From Parastagonospora avenae f. sp. tritici 18332-5 (taxonomy: Eukaryota; Ascomycota; Dothideomycetes; Pleosporales; Phaeosphaeriaceae), in NCBI GenBank assembly GCA_022559985.1, contig JAFJTR010000015.1, positions 62,001-126,000 on the forward strand: DNA of 64,000 nucleotides, in the 5' to 3' direction. Positions within the stretch are counted from its first letter, which is position 1. Each line of letters opens with the position of its first letter. The notes under the pieces were generated by a model. That model was not told the DNA's origin. It saw only the letters and a program-made list of their open reading frames with translations, and searched no databases. The translations under genes and the position numbers were made by a program. Below are positions 21,701 to 31,782 of this stretch, one piece after another.

Positions 21701-22437
21701 AGCGCATCTACAAGAGCATAACAGACTTGCTAGACCTCAAACAGAAACACGCCAACGCCTTTGAGGCACGATTCGCTCGCGACCAAGCCGCCGGCACCGC
21801 TCGACAGAGTCAAACAATCATGGTATTCACCATCGTCACCATCATCTTCCTCCCCCTGTCGTTCATTGCAGCACTGTTTACCATCAACATCGAGCAATTC
21901 CCCCACAAGCCCGGCGGCGATGAACCATCCCTCCCCCTCTCCTTCGTATGCAAATACATGTTCGGCATCGGCTTCGCAATCTCCATCCCCTTCATCGCCA
22001 TCGCACTCTCCTTCGACGCCATCGGCGATTTCTTCCGCGAAGTCCGACGGCGTTTCCGCGACCGCAAGAATCCTTCCCGCCACCCGTACGATAGCCACAA
22101 GCCCACCATCAGTAACGATAAAATGGACATCGAGTACGCAGTCGACATGCGTGCGTTAGAACAAGCTTTATCCGCGGGGCGCAGCACAATACGCCCAGAT
22201 GGCCGGCGCAGTATCGAGAGCTATCTCCATCGCGGATACGCTGGAGGGTCGACGTTGTCGCCAGTCCAGAGTCGGAGCACTATGCGCAGCGGCGCGAAGG
22301 GAGGTGCGCTGTCCACGAAGGGGAATGGCATGACGGCGATCAATGGGCGGCTTAGCACAGAGGTGCATTCGCCGGTGGAGAGGATCAGTACAGGGTTTAG
22401 GATGAGGGGGAGTGGCGATGTTGAGAGAGGAGCTTGA
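18709..22437 (+). CDS. ankyrin-repeat protein with C-terminal CorA-like transporter domain, 1242 aa
   Basis: One uninterrupted exon. About ten ankyrin repeats fill residues 50-350, with hallmark pieces such as GRTALMTAAWKNH, RSPLHWAASTGKKELCEMLL and GMTPLHIAAQSGHLDVVNCLL. A low-complexity basic linker (about 490-640) follows. The CorA-like part covers about 640-1110 and ends in a long coiled coil and two membrane helices, near residues 1036-1060 and 1080-1105. The loop after helix 1 reads FTINIEQFP, where Mg2+ channels of the CorA family have GMN, so only the Asn is kept. Fungal ankyrin-CorA proteins are common, but their ion and location are untested. The basic C-terminal tail of about 130 residues is low complexity. 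Confidence 0.85.
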   Translation: MGRSPSRSSDGGDSTQNARVEPRLLKAIEEKKHDDAIAIIEQARTKAQPLDHLLRIGLMRAAERGNIYIAEYLLKNGAKPDGAPGGRVSPLFKAIEKNHVGIVQLLLKFGGNVDAQDKQGRTALMTAAWKNHFHIMNELLRCGADVNKKDNTGRNVLHNLAADKHCNWGRDVIAELLRRDIVIDGPDGQDEGERSPLHWAASTGKKELCEMLLKRQRAPRANVNAVEIREKTALHLAVAHGRDDIVDMLLAYGANVSAQSDGSWQPLHNACKNGTVKIVRTLLTAGADINAKLLTGMTPLHIAAQSGHLDVVNCLLERKDIKRTVRDKFGISPFLCAAQSKELARRDIVNRLAPSNQVDALSEDALGATNGFHATIVDFGNYHNNNKVSKKTIYELLYGRDPINDRKPAVNILPKDSKATSFRWIHLPANNMAWVEALLTKAFIEEGASDVEGFKALERSFSHQHRGQQIHSHFMRPLCQMTPRAPKQQDESDHSDGGEQRPPQIIVNSGLGLSIETVAGAVETAPSAPYRTPTRTETVSTDQTDWTAGSSGAPFGKETKGKTKDKTKKQSKWGGSRPATKKSGGGTDTPTRPTDNQSRRPTLSSSLSHSGHIRSPGSPGRKDPTSTAKGNVFLYLPYLHFETDRRRQEMQAAISRAEMIKECNKHEGRIMKPVIQKASTYDEMLLRAHLTSSQMSLHVRRTLDQFFYHNIDTQSRDCDQVVYRYQTKGGHEQDVDPKIFMVDQLWMWTLGKDLIVTAFPQRWQQPRNDPLNVLDGIVEDINSKTRDPVRNVYDLAMIITSRCSGVFDRHRIGDEDYQFLDMFESSIGDATEMETMLFKEFNTASAQASAWLQHHRRPNRFSRHLEAEERQREQQNRRHMPHHTHTHALLDPPIQEDQFHYNDSSSHAHAPLFVDKLLDIGAETDLLAEIKDIRDELNMIAKVLEDQRNVLPDLETSIQDIYKERKESQQELRKRFKDMLKTIDTHIRDLERMDIQAERIYKSITDLLDLKQKHANAFEARFARDQAAGTARQSQTIMVFTIVTIIFLPLSFIAALFTINIEQFPHKPGGDEPSLPLSFVCKYMFGIGFAISIPFIAIALSFDAIGDFFREVRRRFRDRKNPSRHPYDSHKPTISNDKMDIEYAVDMRALEQALSAGRSTIRPDGRRSIESYLHRGYAGGSTLSPVQSRSTMRSGAKGGALSTKGNGMTAINGRLSTEVHSPVERISTGFRMRGSGDVERGA

Positions 22438-22990
22438 GGGGAGGATCCCCAGGAAAAGTGTAATTTGACACGAAAAGGTTTGAGGTTAGCATATACCCGA
22501 GCGTTCGATTTAGCTAATGACATGCTGTTATGATTGGAGTGTTCATGTTGCTTGCACGCTCGAAAATGCAAGGTTGCTGAGGTGCAGGATCACGCTCACG
22601 TGCTCACGCGTCATAGCTCCAGCTCCAGGTACAAACGCAACAACCACGCTAGCGAGTGCTTATATTGTTCAGCACACATTTCTCTTATGCTGTTCAGGCA
22701 CTACATTCAGCTCACGTTACAGACACATCGCCTCAGTATGATCTCGATAGGCAGGTCTGTTCTCCCAGGCGCTGTGCTCCCATCGGCAGCCATACTGAGG
22801 CAAGACGCAGTTGACAAGTATGTTATGGAGAGGTATTGGGGAGATGCCATATGCTAACCTTGAACGAGGTGGCGCAAGATACTTGAGCAAGTTCGGACTT
22901 TGCTGGACGACGGGATGCGCGCCTCCATGACAATAGAGCAAAGAGGTGAAGACGTAGTCGAGGCAGGCAGGCAGGCAAGACTGTTTGGAG
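22438..22990. other. intergenic with possible upstream exon
   Basis: Mostly without coherent frames. From 22738 an ATG-started frame, followed by coding-like sequence to about 22980 (contains WRKILEQVRTLLDDGMRASM), could be joined by an intron starting gtatgt at 22819. It could be an upstream exon of the next gene or an unrelated small gene. I could not find a phase-consistent connection to the next gene. Confidence 0.35.
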
Positions 22991-23777
22991 ATGTGCCAAC
23001 AGATGCACCTGAATCTGCCGAGGGAGCTGCGAGATATGATCTATGATTGGACTATCGGGATGCCTGGCGATGAGGAACATATCCTCCGTCTAAACCGCAT
23101 TACACGTCACGGCGAAATGTTCTACGGCGGGATCACCTATGATAACCCCCGAATGAAGAAAGAGGCGGAATTCTGTCGATTAAGCATGCGCTGGAGGTGC
23201 GATGACTATATGGGCCGCACTGTTGCTCTCGAAATCGTACAGCAATGGTACAACACGCGGAAATTCATCTTGCCTGGATTCCGCAACGATATCGATAATC
23301 TTTTCGACATCAATCCCTTTCGAAAGAAGATAAGGCCTTGTGCCTTCGTAAAGCACATCACGCTCGAACTCTGGTCAAGGCAGGCGATGTTTTGTTCGAA
23401 TCAGGCGGCGAATAAGTATTTACCGCGTCTAGTCGAGCTCAGCAACAAAAGTGCTACAGTCACGTTCCTGGCTCGTTTGCGCTGGTTCAATTCAGAAGAT
23501 CAATTTTTGTCTGAGATCAGCGACTACTTGAACGTCCTCATGCGGACCTGTCGAGATCTACAAGCCCGCGGCTTCCGAAATGTGATCTTTCGGACTGAGA
23601 GTCCTGATTACGATCTCACCCATTTGATTAGTGAACCCGAGAACGTAATCGAAGAAGCACTCGTAAGTCTTTCGGGCAATGGATTGGTCTTCCATTGATG
23701 TTCTTCAGGTCGCAATCTCCGCCACTGTACGCACCCTCTCCTGGTCCTACTCGACTTATACAACGGCGTACCTTTGA
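22991..23777 (+). CDS. hypothetical protein with LPRELRDMIY motif
   Basis: Exons 22991..23662 and 23709..23777. The 46-nt intron has a perfect gtaagt donor and ttcttcag acceptor, and the second exon adds 22 residues ending at TGA. Without splicing the frame would end at 23698. With the ATG at 22991 the protein is 246 aa; the ATG at 23003 starts directly before HLNLPRELRDMIYDW. That motif is the F-box-like start typical of many uncharacterised ascomycete proteins. The rest is a mixed alpha/beta soluble sequence with no named domain. A 5' exon may exist upstream. Function unknown. Confidence 0.65.
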
Positions 23778-23876
23778 ATAACAGAAAAGCAACAATAACA
23801 TCACGAGATTCCTCTCTCGAGCTTAATTGCCAAAGCGGAAGAACAGGCGCAGTGCATTCGAATCTCAGAGATGCTT

Positions 23877-24621
23877 CTACCCTTTTGAGCTCCCAAGCTC
23901 TCGACACTGAATCAGTCTTGTCACAGAGTGTGTCACCTTTTCGATCTTGCCAATCTTCCCAAATACCCCTCGGCCCCCATTTGTTTCCCGAAAGGTCTTC
24001 AGCGCATGTACACTCGACCAGCCCACGAACACAGCAAATACAGCCCTAGCTTCGTCATCACCTTCCCCGCCGCCCAGTACTGGAAAGTCATTCTCCACAC
24101 TCCACCCACACGCCGCTCCTGTTACGTCGTCGCACACATCCAGCTTTTCATGGACAAATGGGCCAATCAGCGTGTTTACTTTTTCTTTCTAGCCTGAGAA
24201 ATATCCGAGGGGAGGTACACAAGCATAACCGCCATCACCGGCGCCTTCAATACCGCCGGCATATCTCCCTCCACAAGCAGATGTTTCATAATCACACCAT
24301 GCGTCGATGTCATCGACAAACCTTTGACCGCTTCCTTTCCATGCCTAGCTTTTCATCAAAACCATACCTTCCCATCTTCTCTTCTCTTATCACTTACGTA
24401 CTCGCAAACTCCTCGAGATGCTTCACCGAATCAAAATCGAAGAAACCCCATAGATTCATGGGGTTGTCGATTTCTAGACCTCCAAAGGTCCAGCACGGTC
24501 CTCATGATGCGTGTGTGACGGAACTCCATGCTTTGGTGAGGATGGCGCCCGAGGACGTGGTGGGGTCCACGATGTCGTGATTGGGTTTGACGCCCATGAG
24601 GCCGAATTCGATGACTGGCAT
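23877..24621 (-). pseudogene. dimeric alpha/beta-barrel (ABM/EthD-like) protein, disrupted
   Basis: From ATG 24621 the sequence begins MPVIEFGLMGVKPNHD. After an in-frame TGA (24504-24506 region) it continues with GPCWTFGGLEIDNPMNLWG, matching the first half of fungal two-repeat dimeric alpha/beta-barrel proteins. A gtaagt donor follows at about 24400. The next piece, GLSMTSTHGVIMKHLLVEGD, ends in a TAA after ISQARKKK. The frame then shifts to VNTLIGPFVHEKLDVCDD, running to GWSSVHALKTFRETNGG and the end at 23877. One nonsense codon and at least one frameshift make a functional product unlikely. The family covers small monooxygenase-like or stress-response barrel proteins; no reaction can be given. 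Confidence 0.65.
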
Positions 24622-25030
24622 GCTGCGGAGGGGTGTTTGAGAGAATTTACAAGGTCACTTGTTGCGTCAAAATTGCTCCGCGTTGAGCGAACTGGGTGGT
24701 CTTATGTTTGAGGTGCTTTAGGCAATCACTTCGGCACGTCGTGGATTTGACGGCGCGACGTGGGATGTTGGGCGGCCTAGAACTTTGTTTTGCGGTGCTC
24801 GGACCTAGCAAGATTAGTTTGAGTCAAGCGTGTTGGCTTGAGATGAAGAGGCAGTGGGCTCAACACGCAGCTGACTTGGCATGTCTGCAGCACATCAACT
24901 AACAGTCACCAGCAGGAATTTTGGAAAACCTCGAGAAAGCTAACAGAGAACGGTCAACTCGTCGCTGGGGCGTCTTTTCATATCGACTGTGTCGAGTTCG
25001 ACAATAATACCTCGCTTTTCTAACAATAGC
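24622..25030. other. intergenic, nothing recognised
   Basis: Lies between the 5' end of the barrel pseudogene and the 3' end of the next minus-strand gene. No coherent frame or repeat was seen. Confidence 0.4.
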
Positions 25031-26541
25031 TCACGCATTCCTATTCCACGCCTTGCCCAGCGCCTCGACGCCCCCTCTCATACCCCCTACTTTTTTCGTG
25101 GGTCTCACAGGCTTCTTCATCTTCTCCAGGTGTTTACAGCTCACATCCGCCTTGACCAGCATGAAGCTCTGCTCAAATACATGCCCATTCGCATTCCCGC
25201 ACCGTTCCAGCGCAGGCGCAAGCGCGAGCTCAACTTTCCTGCCCTTCGCACTCGCCATGGATCCATATCCGCCCATGGCATGATATTCGTCGTCGTCATC
25301 GTCATCGTACACATCTTCCATTTCACTTTCGTAGAAGCCATAGCCCCAGAACTGGTCTTTCTTGCCTCCGGTAAACGTAACGAAGCGGTAATCTGCAAGC
25401 TGGCGCTTCATTTTAAGATCGAGCGCTACAGCCGCCGACACAATAGTTTGCAATTGCTCCTTCCCCGCGCGCAGGGAATGTACAGACCAAGGCCGCAGTT
25501 TCCGCCGCATGCGCGAACAGAAGCGAGAAATGCGTTTGAGCACGGGAGAGGCATCGAAGGTTGGGCGCCACTTGCCGTCGACCTGCGGCACGAGCAGATT
25601 GACCGTGAGCGAGCGCCATTGGTGGTATTGCTCCGCCTCTTCCTCGTTCTTCACGGCTTTGCGCAGTGTGTCATTGATGGGGCGGAGTTTGCGGTCGCCG
25701 AGCTTGCCGGCCCAGACGTAGCCGCAGCCTTTCTGCCAGTTACTAAAAATCTTAGTTTGCAGCTGGGACCAAATGTAGGACTGCATCAGCAGTGGCCGAT
25801 CATCGTGGTCTTTGAGATATGTGTTGTAGTTTTCCGAGAGGTTGCCGAATAGCTTCTTCGCTCTGGTCAGGTATGGGCGCCTGCTGCTGGTCTTGATCGG
25901 GCCGCTAAAGTACTCTTCGGTCCATACTCGAATCTCATATCGTAGGGCGTGCAGCTCTTCGATCAGCGTCTTTTCTTCGGATTTGTACACCACTGAAGCT
26001 GTGGCTGGTATACCGTGAAGTCCCACGCTCTTCCGTTGTAGCTCCTTCCTGAGCGCGTCCCGCTCTCTTGTGACTTGGTAGAATCGTTGTACTAGGTCAT
26101 CCTGACTACTTCCTGGTCGTACATCTGGTCTCGATGGGCTCTTGGGCGGCACTGGTGGACCATGATTCCTACTCAAACGACCCCGACTTGGTGAGCTTTC
26201 AGTGGATGTTACCGAGCTGGTCTCCGCTGACGTTGCTGTGATCTTCACATGGGGTGGGATGTATTGCGTTTTCCGTCTGCTTCTCGCTAGGAGCTCTTCT
26301 TCGTCCGACCACTCAGCATCTGCATCGCCAAACGGATTGGGGTTCGGGTGGCCCATGACCGGAGAAATAGAACTCTCAGACGACACGTCGTCGTGCACAA
26401 CTTCGGCGGACGGGCAGGTCAGCTTCAGCGAACGAAGCGTGGAGTTGCGGACGTCTAATAATACGGCTCAGTCAGCGCGCCAATCCAGGAAGCTTCGCAA
26501 TGATGAGGCTGAGCGTGCGCACCTGGGGAAAGAGTCGCCAT
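25031..26541 (-). CDS. hypothetical protein, 480 aa
   Basis: A tiny first exon 26523..26541 encodes MATLSP plus one base. A 68-nt intron (gtgcgc donor, tattag acceptor) joins it to 25031..26454. The first 110 residues are Ser/Pro-rich and acidic, likely disordered, with WSDEEELLARSRRKTQ. A short coiled coil (RFYQVTRERDALRKELQRK, about 130-150) follows. A conserved-looking helical region of about residues 165-370 is rich in Trp and Arg (EIRVWTEEYFSGPI, FSNWQKGCGYVWAGKLGDR). An Asp run sits near residue 400. This type of protein occurs widely as uncharacterised in filamentous ascomycetes. No catalytic motif is visible. The upstream exon is inferred from frame and splice consensus alone. Confidence 0.7.
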
Positions 26542-27937
26542 GTCTTCATAGCTAAAATAAACGCCGAGCAGGATTCGGGCAAACTTCCTAGTCCTCCCAA
26601 TGCAGCTTCCCGTTATCGACGCGATTGATCGTCTCTAGTCGGTTCGGGGTTCAATAACGAGCTGCGGGGGCAGCGATAGAGCGCGGGGCTCGGGAAACGA
26701 CCACCTTCTGCTCCGCACAGTGGCAGTTGCAATGAAGAGGATCGCGAGGATGTAGAGACGCAGCCATTTTGCTGGATATGCACAGCAAAGCTTGAGTACC
26801 ACGCCTCGCTGCGCGCAACGCAAGCCCAGGCAATTGGTGGACCAGTAAAAGCGACAAAGCGACGCTCCAAGAGTCCGCGCATGGAGCGAAATGTGACGGC
26901 AACTGCATTGGCCAGCGGCTTCAATTGGCCCGAATATTCGGGTCTTTCCTAGATTTAGCCTGTGCCCGTGTGACGACCATTCTCTAGACACGATTGCGCC
27001 CATGCAGATGCACCACGCTTTCTTGTTTGTTGCCGTTGTTGTGTTTCACCATGCCTCATTTTTCGCGTTGAGAGCATGGCAGAGTTGTGTTGCGGGCTGG
27101 TTATTGGTGGTGAGCCCTCTGTCATCTTCAGGGATCGTCATACGCTACGATTGTTCGCAACTGCAACTGGTACGTCATCCATGTGGAATCACGGTATAGC
27201 CTGATGGATGCGAAAGATAAAGAGGAAGATCGCTGCTGCAAAAGTACAGATTTTCTATTGGAATCTAGTTGACGGGTACTGCGCACAAGAACATCACCAA
27301 AATGACTCGAGTTGTGCATCTGCGCAACGATAAATATTCGCTGCCCGCTGTAGCCCACTCGAGTTCCACTGAAAAAGCACCTCACTTGGTGCAGATCGTC
27401 TCCGTCTCAAGATAGGGTTAGTATCAAAGAAGTCGAACGACAGGGGTATCTTCTCATGTATACCACCGCCCTTGTCAGCCGCCATCTCTTGGCCCCCATG
27501 GTTTCTTCGTATGGCCGAAGCATGACATAATCCTGAATATCTGGACGGCTCGTGCTTACATTTGCCTTGAGTCTCGACGTGCGGCTCGCGGCAGGATAGG
27601 ATCGCTTTGCTAGTCAGGCTGGTTGCAGTGCAAAATGCCACTTGTAGTGATCTCACTACCTATGTACGTAGGCTTCGTTGAACGACTTCAGCCTTTCTCT
27701 GCGTTCACATACAAGTCACATATTCTTGCTTTAAGATTTCGTGTTAAAAGTTCAACACCTTCCAGGGTGCAGCTGTCAGCCTCAGTTATTATAGTTAGCA
27801 GCTAGTCCCGAAGCAGGCAGGGAAGCGGAGTCAACGTCCGATCGGTTCATTGTGTTCGCCGCGCCCCGATCATCAACTTTGCAAACCTCTCCAGAATAGA
27901 AGAAACATAGAGAGCAAAAGGAATCGCCAAGCCAGGA
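26542..27937. other. long intergenic region
   Basis: About 1.4 kb without a supported gene. A 122-codon minus frame (26635-27003) with one hydrophobic stretch and a 120-codon minus frame (27294-27656) lack family resemblance and overlap other frames. The divergent promoters of the 480-aa gene and the Zn2Cys6 gene must lie here. Confidence 0.4.
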
Positions 27938-30668
27938 ATGGGGGATTCGAGAACGGGCTCCGGACCGCATTCGCCCACCTCAGGAGCAAAGTCCAGCGGT
28001 AGCGGAGGCCGACAGCGCATCATCTCTTCATGCCTCACATGCAGGCGACGGAAAGTAAAATGTGATCACGTACATCCAGTGTGTGGCGCATGCACAAGAG
28101 GGAGTCATGTCTGTACCTGGACAGACCAGATGCACACGCCGGCTGTTGCCGGAAGAATATCAAAACCTAGCACCATCGGAAATGGAAAGATCGCGAAGAA
28201 TAACGATGTACAGTCCCGGCTCGATCGGCTTGAGCTTCTTTTGGAGAAGGCTGTTGCGGGTTATGGAGGTACGCCACAGGCGTCCGTACGCTCGAGCGCC
28301 GACTTAGAGAGAAGAGCTCAGGATGCGCATGCAGAACCATCGCCTAACAGCCAAACGTCCGCCGGGCAGGGAATGACAGCTGATGAGGGCGAAGGAGTAC
28401 TGTTGATCGAAGAGGGAAGGGCTCAGTTCGTGTCTTCTTTGCACTTTGCTTTGCTAGCAGACGAGGTATGTAGTCCTGTAACTGCCTCTGGAACCGGACA
28501 CATGAGACGTGTATCCAAGTCTCATTGACCGGGTTCTAACATCAGCCGCATTTCTTTAAGAAATCTAGACATCAAGTTGCTGACGGAAAGCACAGATTCA
28601 AGACATCAAAGCTATACTGGGCGAGAAATCAGACGCGGAGAAGAAAGAAGTGCCACAGAACAGTCTGGTAGATTTGCTTTCTCTTGGACGTGCAGGCATC
28701 GGATCCAGTCTGCCCCAATTACTACCGAATAGCCAAGAATTCAGAGACACACTTCTAGATGTGTACTTCGCGAATGTCGATCCAATGGTCAGGATAACAC
28801 ACAAAGGCACTGTGGCACGCAAGTTTGCCTCATACAACAGTGAAACGCACCCAATAGTGTTTGCTATATATTTCTCGGCGATCAACTCTTTGCCGCCTCA
28901 AGTGGTGGAAAGCAAGTTTCGTGAGACAAAAGCAACACTTCTCGATCGCTTCCAGCTCGGAGTTGAGATCTCCCTATCTAGAGAGAATTATCTTACTTCG
29001 TCAAGTCTAGAGATCTGTACGTAAAGTATATGTCCGAATCGCATGTGAGACATACACTAACTTCGTACTCCGACACCTAGTCCAGGGTTTCGTTCTCTGG
29101 TTGACATGCATTACAAGAGAAGAGGACATGGGTATATTCGTCGCACCACTACTGGTTACGTTCTTGCTAACTAAAGTACAGGCAAAGCATGGGTGCTATT
29201 GGGTACCGCTTTCCGCATTGCTCTTAATCAAGGCCTTCATCGGGACCCATCTCTGTTTCCGAAAGGCTCCATGGACGCTGTCACGATCGAGTCTCGACGA
29301 AGAATGTGGCATCAATTGAGCCACCTGGAATTCCGAGCGGCCGAGTGCAAAGGCCAGGAGCCGAGTATCACAGAGGACTTCTACACAACGTTACTGCCAC
29401 GTAATATTGACGACGAGGATCTAGTCGATGGTGCTAGCCCTGGTCCGAGCTCTTATGATGCGGAAAAGTGCACAACGATGACATTCCAGCTCGTTCGATT
29501 TCTCGGTATGCGGTGCCTGCGACGTATTGTGCAATGTACGTACCGCCTGGAACGACGTATGCTGGACTCTGGCCTGCACGGCACTTTACGACCCGATCCT
29601 GCTGAAGAGCTGCAGAGCCTTTACGAGCAGATTAAGGTCATGCTTGAGGAGTATCATGAAGAGAGCTTTCGAAAGTATCTTCGATATTGTAATCCAGAAG
29701 TCCCCATGCAGCGGATGTGTCTGGGTCTTGCGTCCCTACTGGAATGGCGATGCTATCTGCTCTTTTGGCTGCGCATGCCCAGAGCTTATCGCGACGTCGT
29801 TTTCTCAAACGAAATACGCAAATCGTACGCGCCAAATCTCTTTGCGGTTGCTTGGGAGGGGCTAACTTGTGATTACAGCATCTTCGAGAAGTCAGTGAAC
29901 TGCATCGAGACAATCAATGGCGCAGCGGCCGATGTTCATGCAGCGCGATTCCAGTGGCATATAGGTATGTTTATTCGACATCTACAACAACTGTCATGCT
30001 GACTATACAAGGAGGAATCGCTTCGTTCCAGGCCATCATGCACGTCCTATCCGAGCTCCGAAATCCCCTCTTCGACACTCCCGACCGCCAACGCGCACTG
30101 AGAGCACTCCAAATGTCGCGCCTGCTCCGCGAGAACAACGGTGCAAAAGCATGGCAGGCCGTACGGAACATGATTGACCGAGCGATTGAAGAACACAATG
30201 CGTCCGCACCCGATTCGTACGTAAGCCCACCGCTGGAAGACCCATCCAATGACAACGTCCGTGTGTATCCCGCCATGGGGGCGATTCCAAGTTACGCCGT
30301 ACAAGTCTCTTCTGGTACATACACACCAGACCCCATCACCACTGATCCGCAGCAATTACAACCAAATCCGGACCTACTGCCTCTGATGCAGCAGCAGCAA
30401 AGCATGCAGAACCCTGGGCCGGATCCGGTGCAGAGCCTTGTGCAGCCTAATTGGGACGACTTCAACCTCAACAACATCATCAACATGGCAGGAGATATCG
30501 AGCCAGCGCCTGGCATCTTGCCGGACTTTGACTTTGTGAGTAGATTTTTTGATGTTGTTAAAGTGAGACTAATGTAATCAGGGCTTTTGGGGCGATCCAT
30601 TCAACTATGAGAATGAACCTGCTGCCATTCCAATAGGAGGCAGCTACTTCCCAACATGGCCCTCCTGA
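27938..30668 (+). CDS. Zn2Cys6 transcription factor, 797 aa
   Basis: Six exons: 27938..28465, 28596..29016, 29081..29131, 29182..29964, 30012..30535 and 30582..30668. All phases agree and the introns have gt-ag ends. The N-terminal binuclear zinc cluster has Cys at 32, 35, 42, 49, 52 and 59 (C-x2-C-x6-C-x6-C-x2-C-x6-C) with the basic run RRRKVKC, so sequence-specific DNA binding in the nucleus is expected. A dimerisation-type coiled coil (RLDRLELLLEKAV) follows near residue 99. The central fungal-specific factor domain shows WVLLGTAFRIALNQGLHRDP and ESRRRMWHQL. The C-terminus is rich in Gln, Asn and Pro, like an activation region. No target cluster is obvious among the neighbours. Confidence 0.9.
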
Positions 30669-31782
30669 TCAGAGTAACTAGGCTTCTATCAGGTACTCAG
30701 GAATGGCCACAATCTACACATGCTGTTCCCAAGATTGTCAATGGGTCCCCTCGTGCAGCATTGTACTTCGCCATTTCTTGCATCTTAGCAAAACCAGCCG
30801 GGATGAGCGGAGTAAAGACCGTACCGGTACGCTCGGAAGTAAGGATAGTGAGATCTTGCTTATCGTGGGATGTCTTTGGAATAAGTCTACTATGCTTGTA
30901 TATGTCAGACGGGCGGAACTAGGTGGTCTTTAGTCTGAGGACTGGCTACGACACAGAAGTTCACAAGTCGATACTGGAAGCTCGCACTGTCGATGCAGCA
31001 CTGTCAGTACTTCAACAGAAGAACGTTGCAGGCCAATAGCTGGAGTTGAGCTATGAAGCGGACGATCGATTTGAAAACCCGGATGCGTTTCGCCGTTCAT
31101 GGAAACTGGTTCAGCCGGTATCGATGAGCGCCAAGTCGCTTCTGAGTCTTTTCTACAGGATGGTGGCGGAGGCTGTGGAAGGGCCCGGACAAGGCAACTC
31201 TTTACCAGGCGCCTTTGCCTGCGCATTAAAAAAAAACGTCTACACATCCTCGTCACATCAATCGGCGAGCCCAATTGATTCTCTACATTGTCAAAGGCAG
31301 TCGATAGTGATAAACATATCATGGCCATGCCGTTAGAACAGGCACTCCCGCGAACTAAACTCGGTGGCACGAGGGAGCTATTCTTATCCGTGCTGACCCT
31401 TATTCTAACCACATCGGGATCAGCCGCGCGGGGAGAAAAGACGCGCCAGCACTGACAGACACGACCCACAATTGCGCCTTGCCCAGCTGAGGCTGAGACG
31501 AGCTGCGTTGCTGCGGAAAACCTGAGGATTGGCGTGGCAGTCTGACGTTTGTTCTTTGTTGTCTCGAGGCGGCAACACACTCTTTAGATACTCGGCCATC
31601 ACCAACGAACACCTTTGAGCATTGCTGTGCGAGTGCGACTGCTACAACGAATATCCCGGACCTCCGTGTTTGCCGCAAGGCTAACTTTGAACTGTGTTTA
31701 CATAGATACTTCCTCGAGGGGCGGCCTGACGACACATTTCTCAAGCTTCATTTTCACATCATAGGGGGAGAATAAAGCAAAT
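30669..31782. other. intergenic region
   Basis: No supported gene. A 216-codon minus frame at 30930-31580 lacks any recognisable motif and has an Arg/Ser-rich composition typical of chance frames. A run of nine A lies near 31229. Confidence 0.4.

Noticed and set aside
24989..25852. 287-codon plus-strand frame
   Set aside because: Antisense to the 480-aa gene, whose splice-supported frame is longer and has protein-like segments.
30930..31580. 216-codon minus-strand frame
   Set aside because: No motif, no homologous feel and no codon pattern like the neighbours. Treated as chance.
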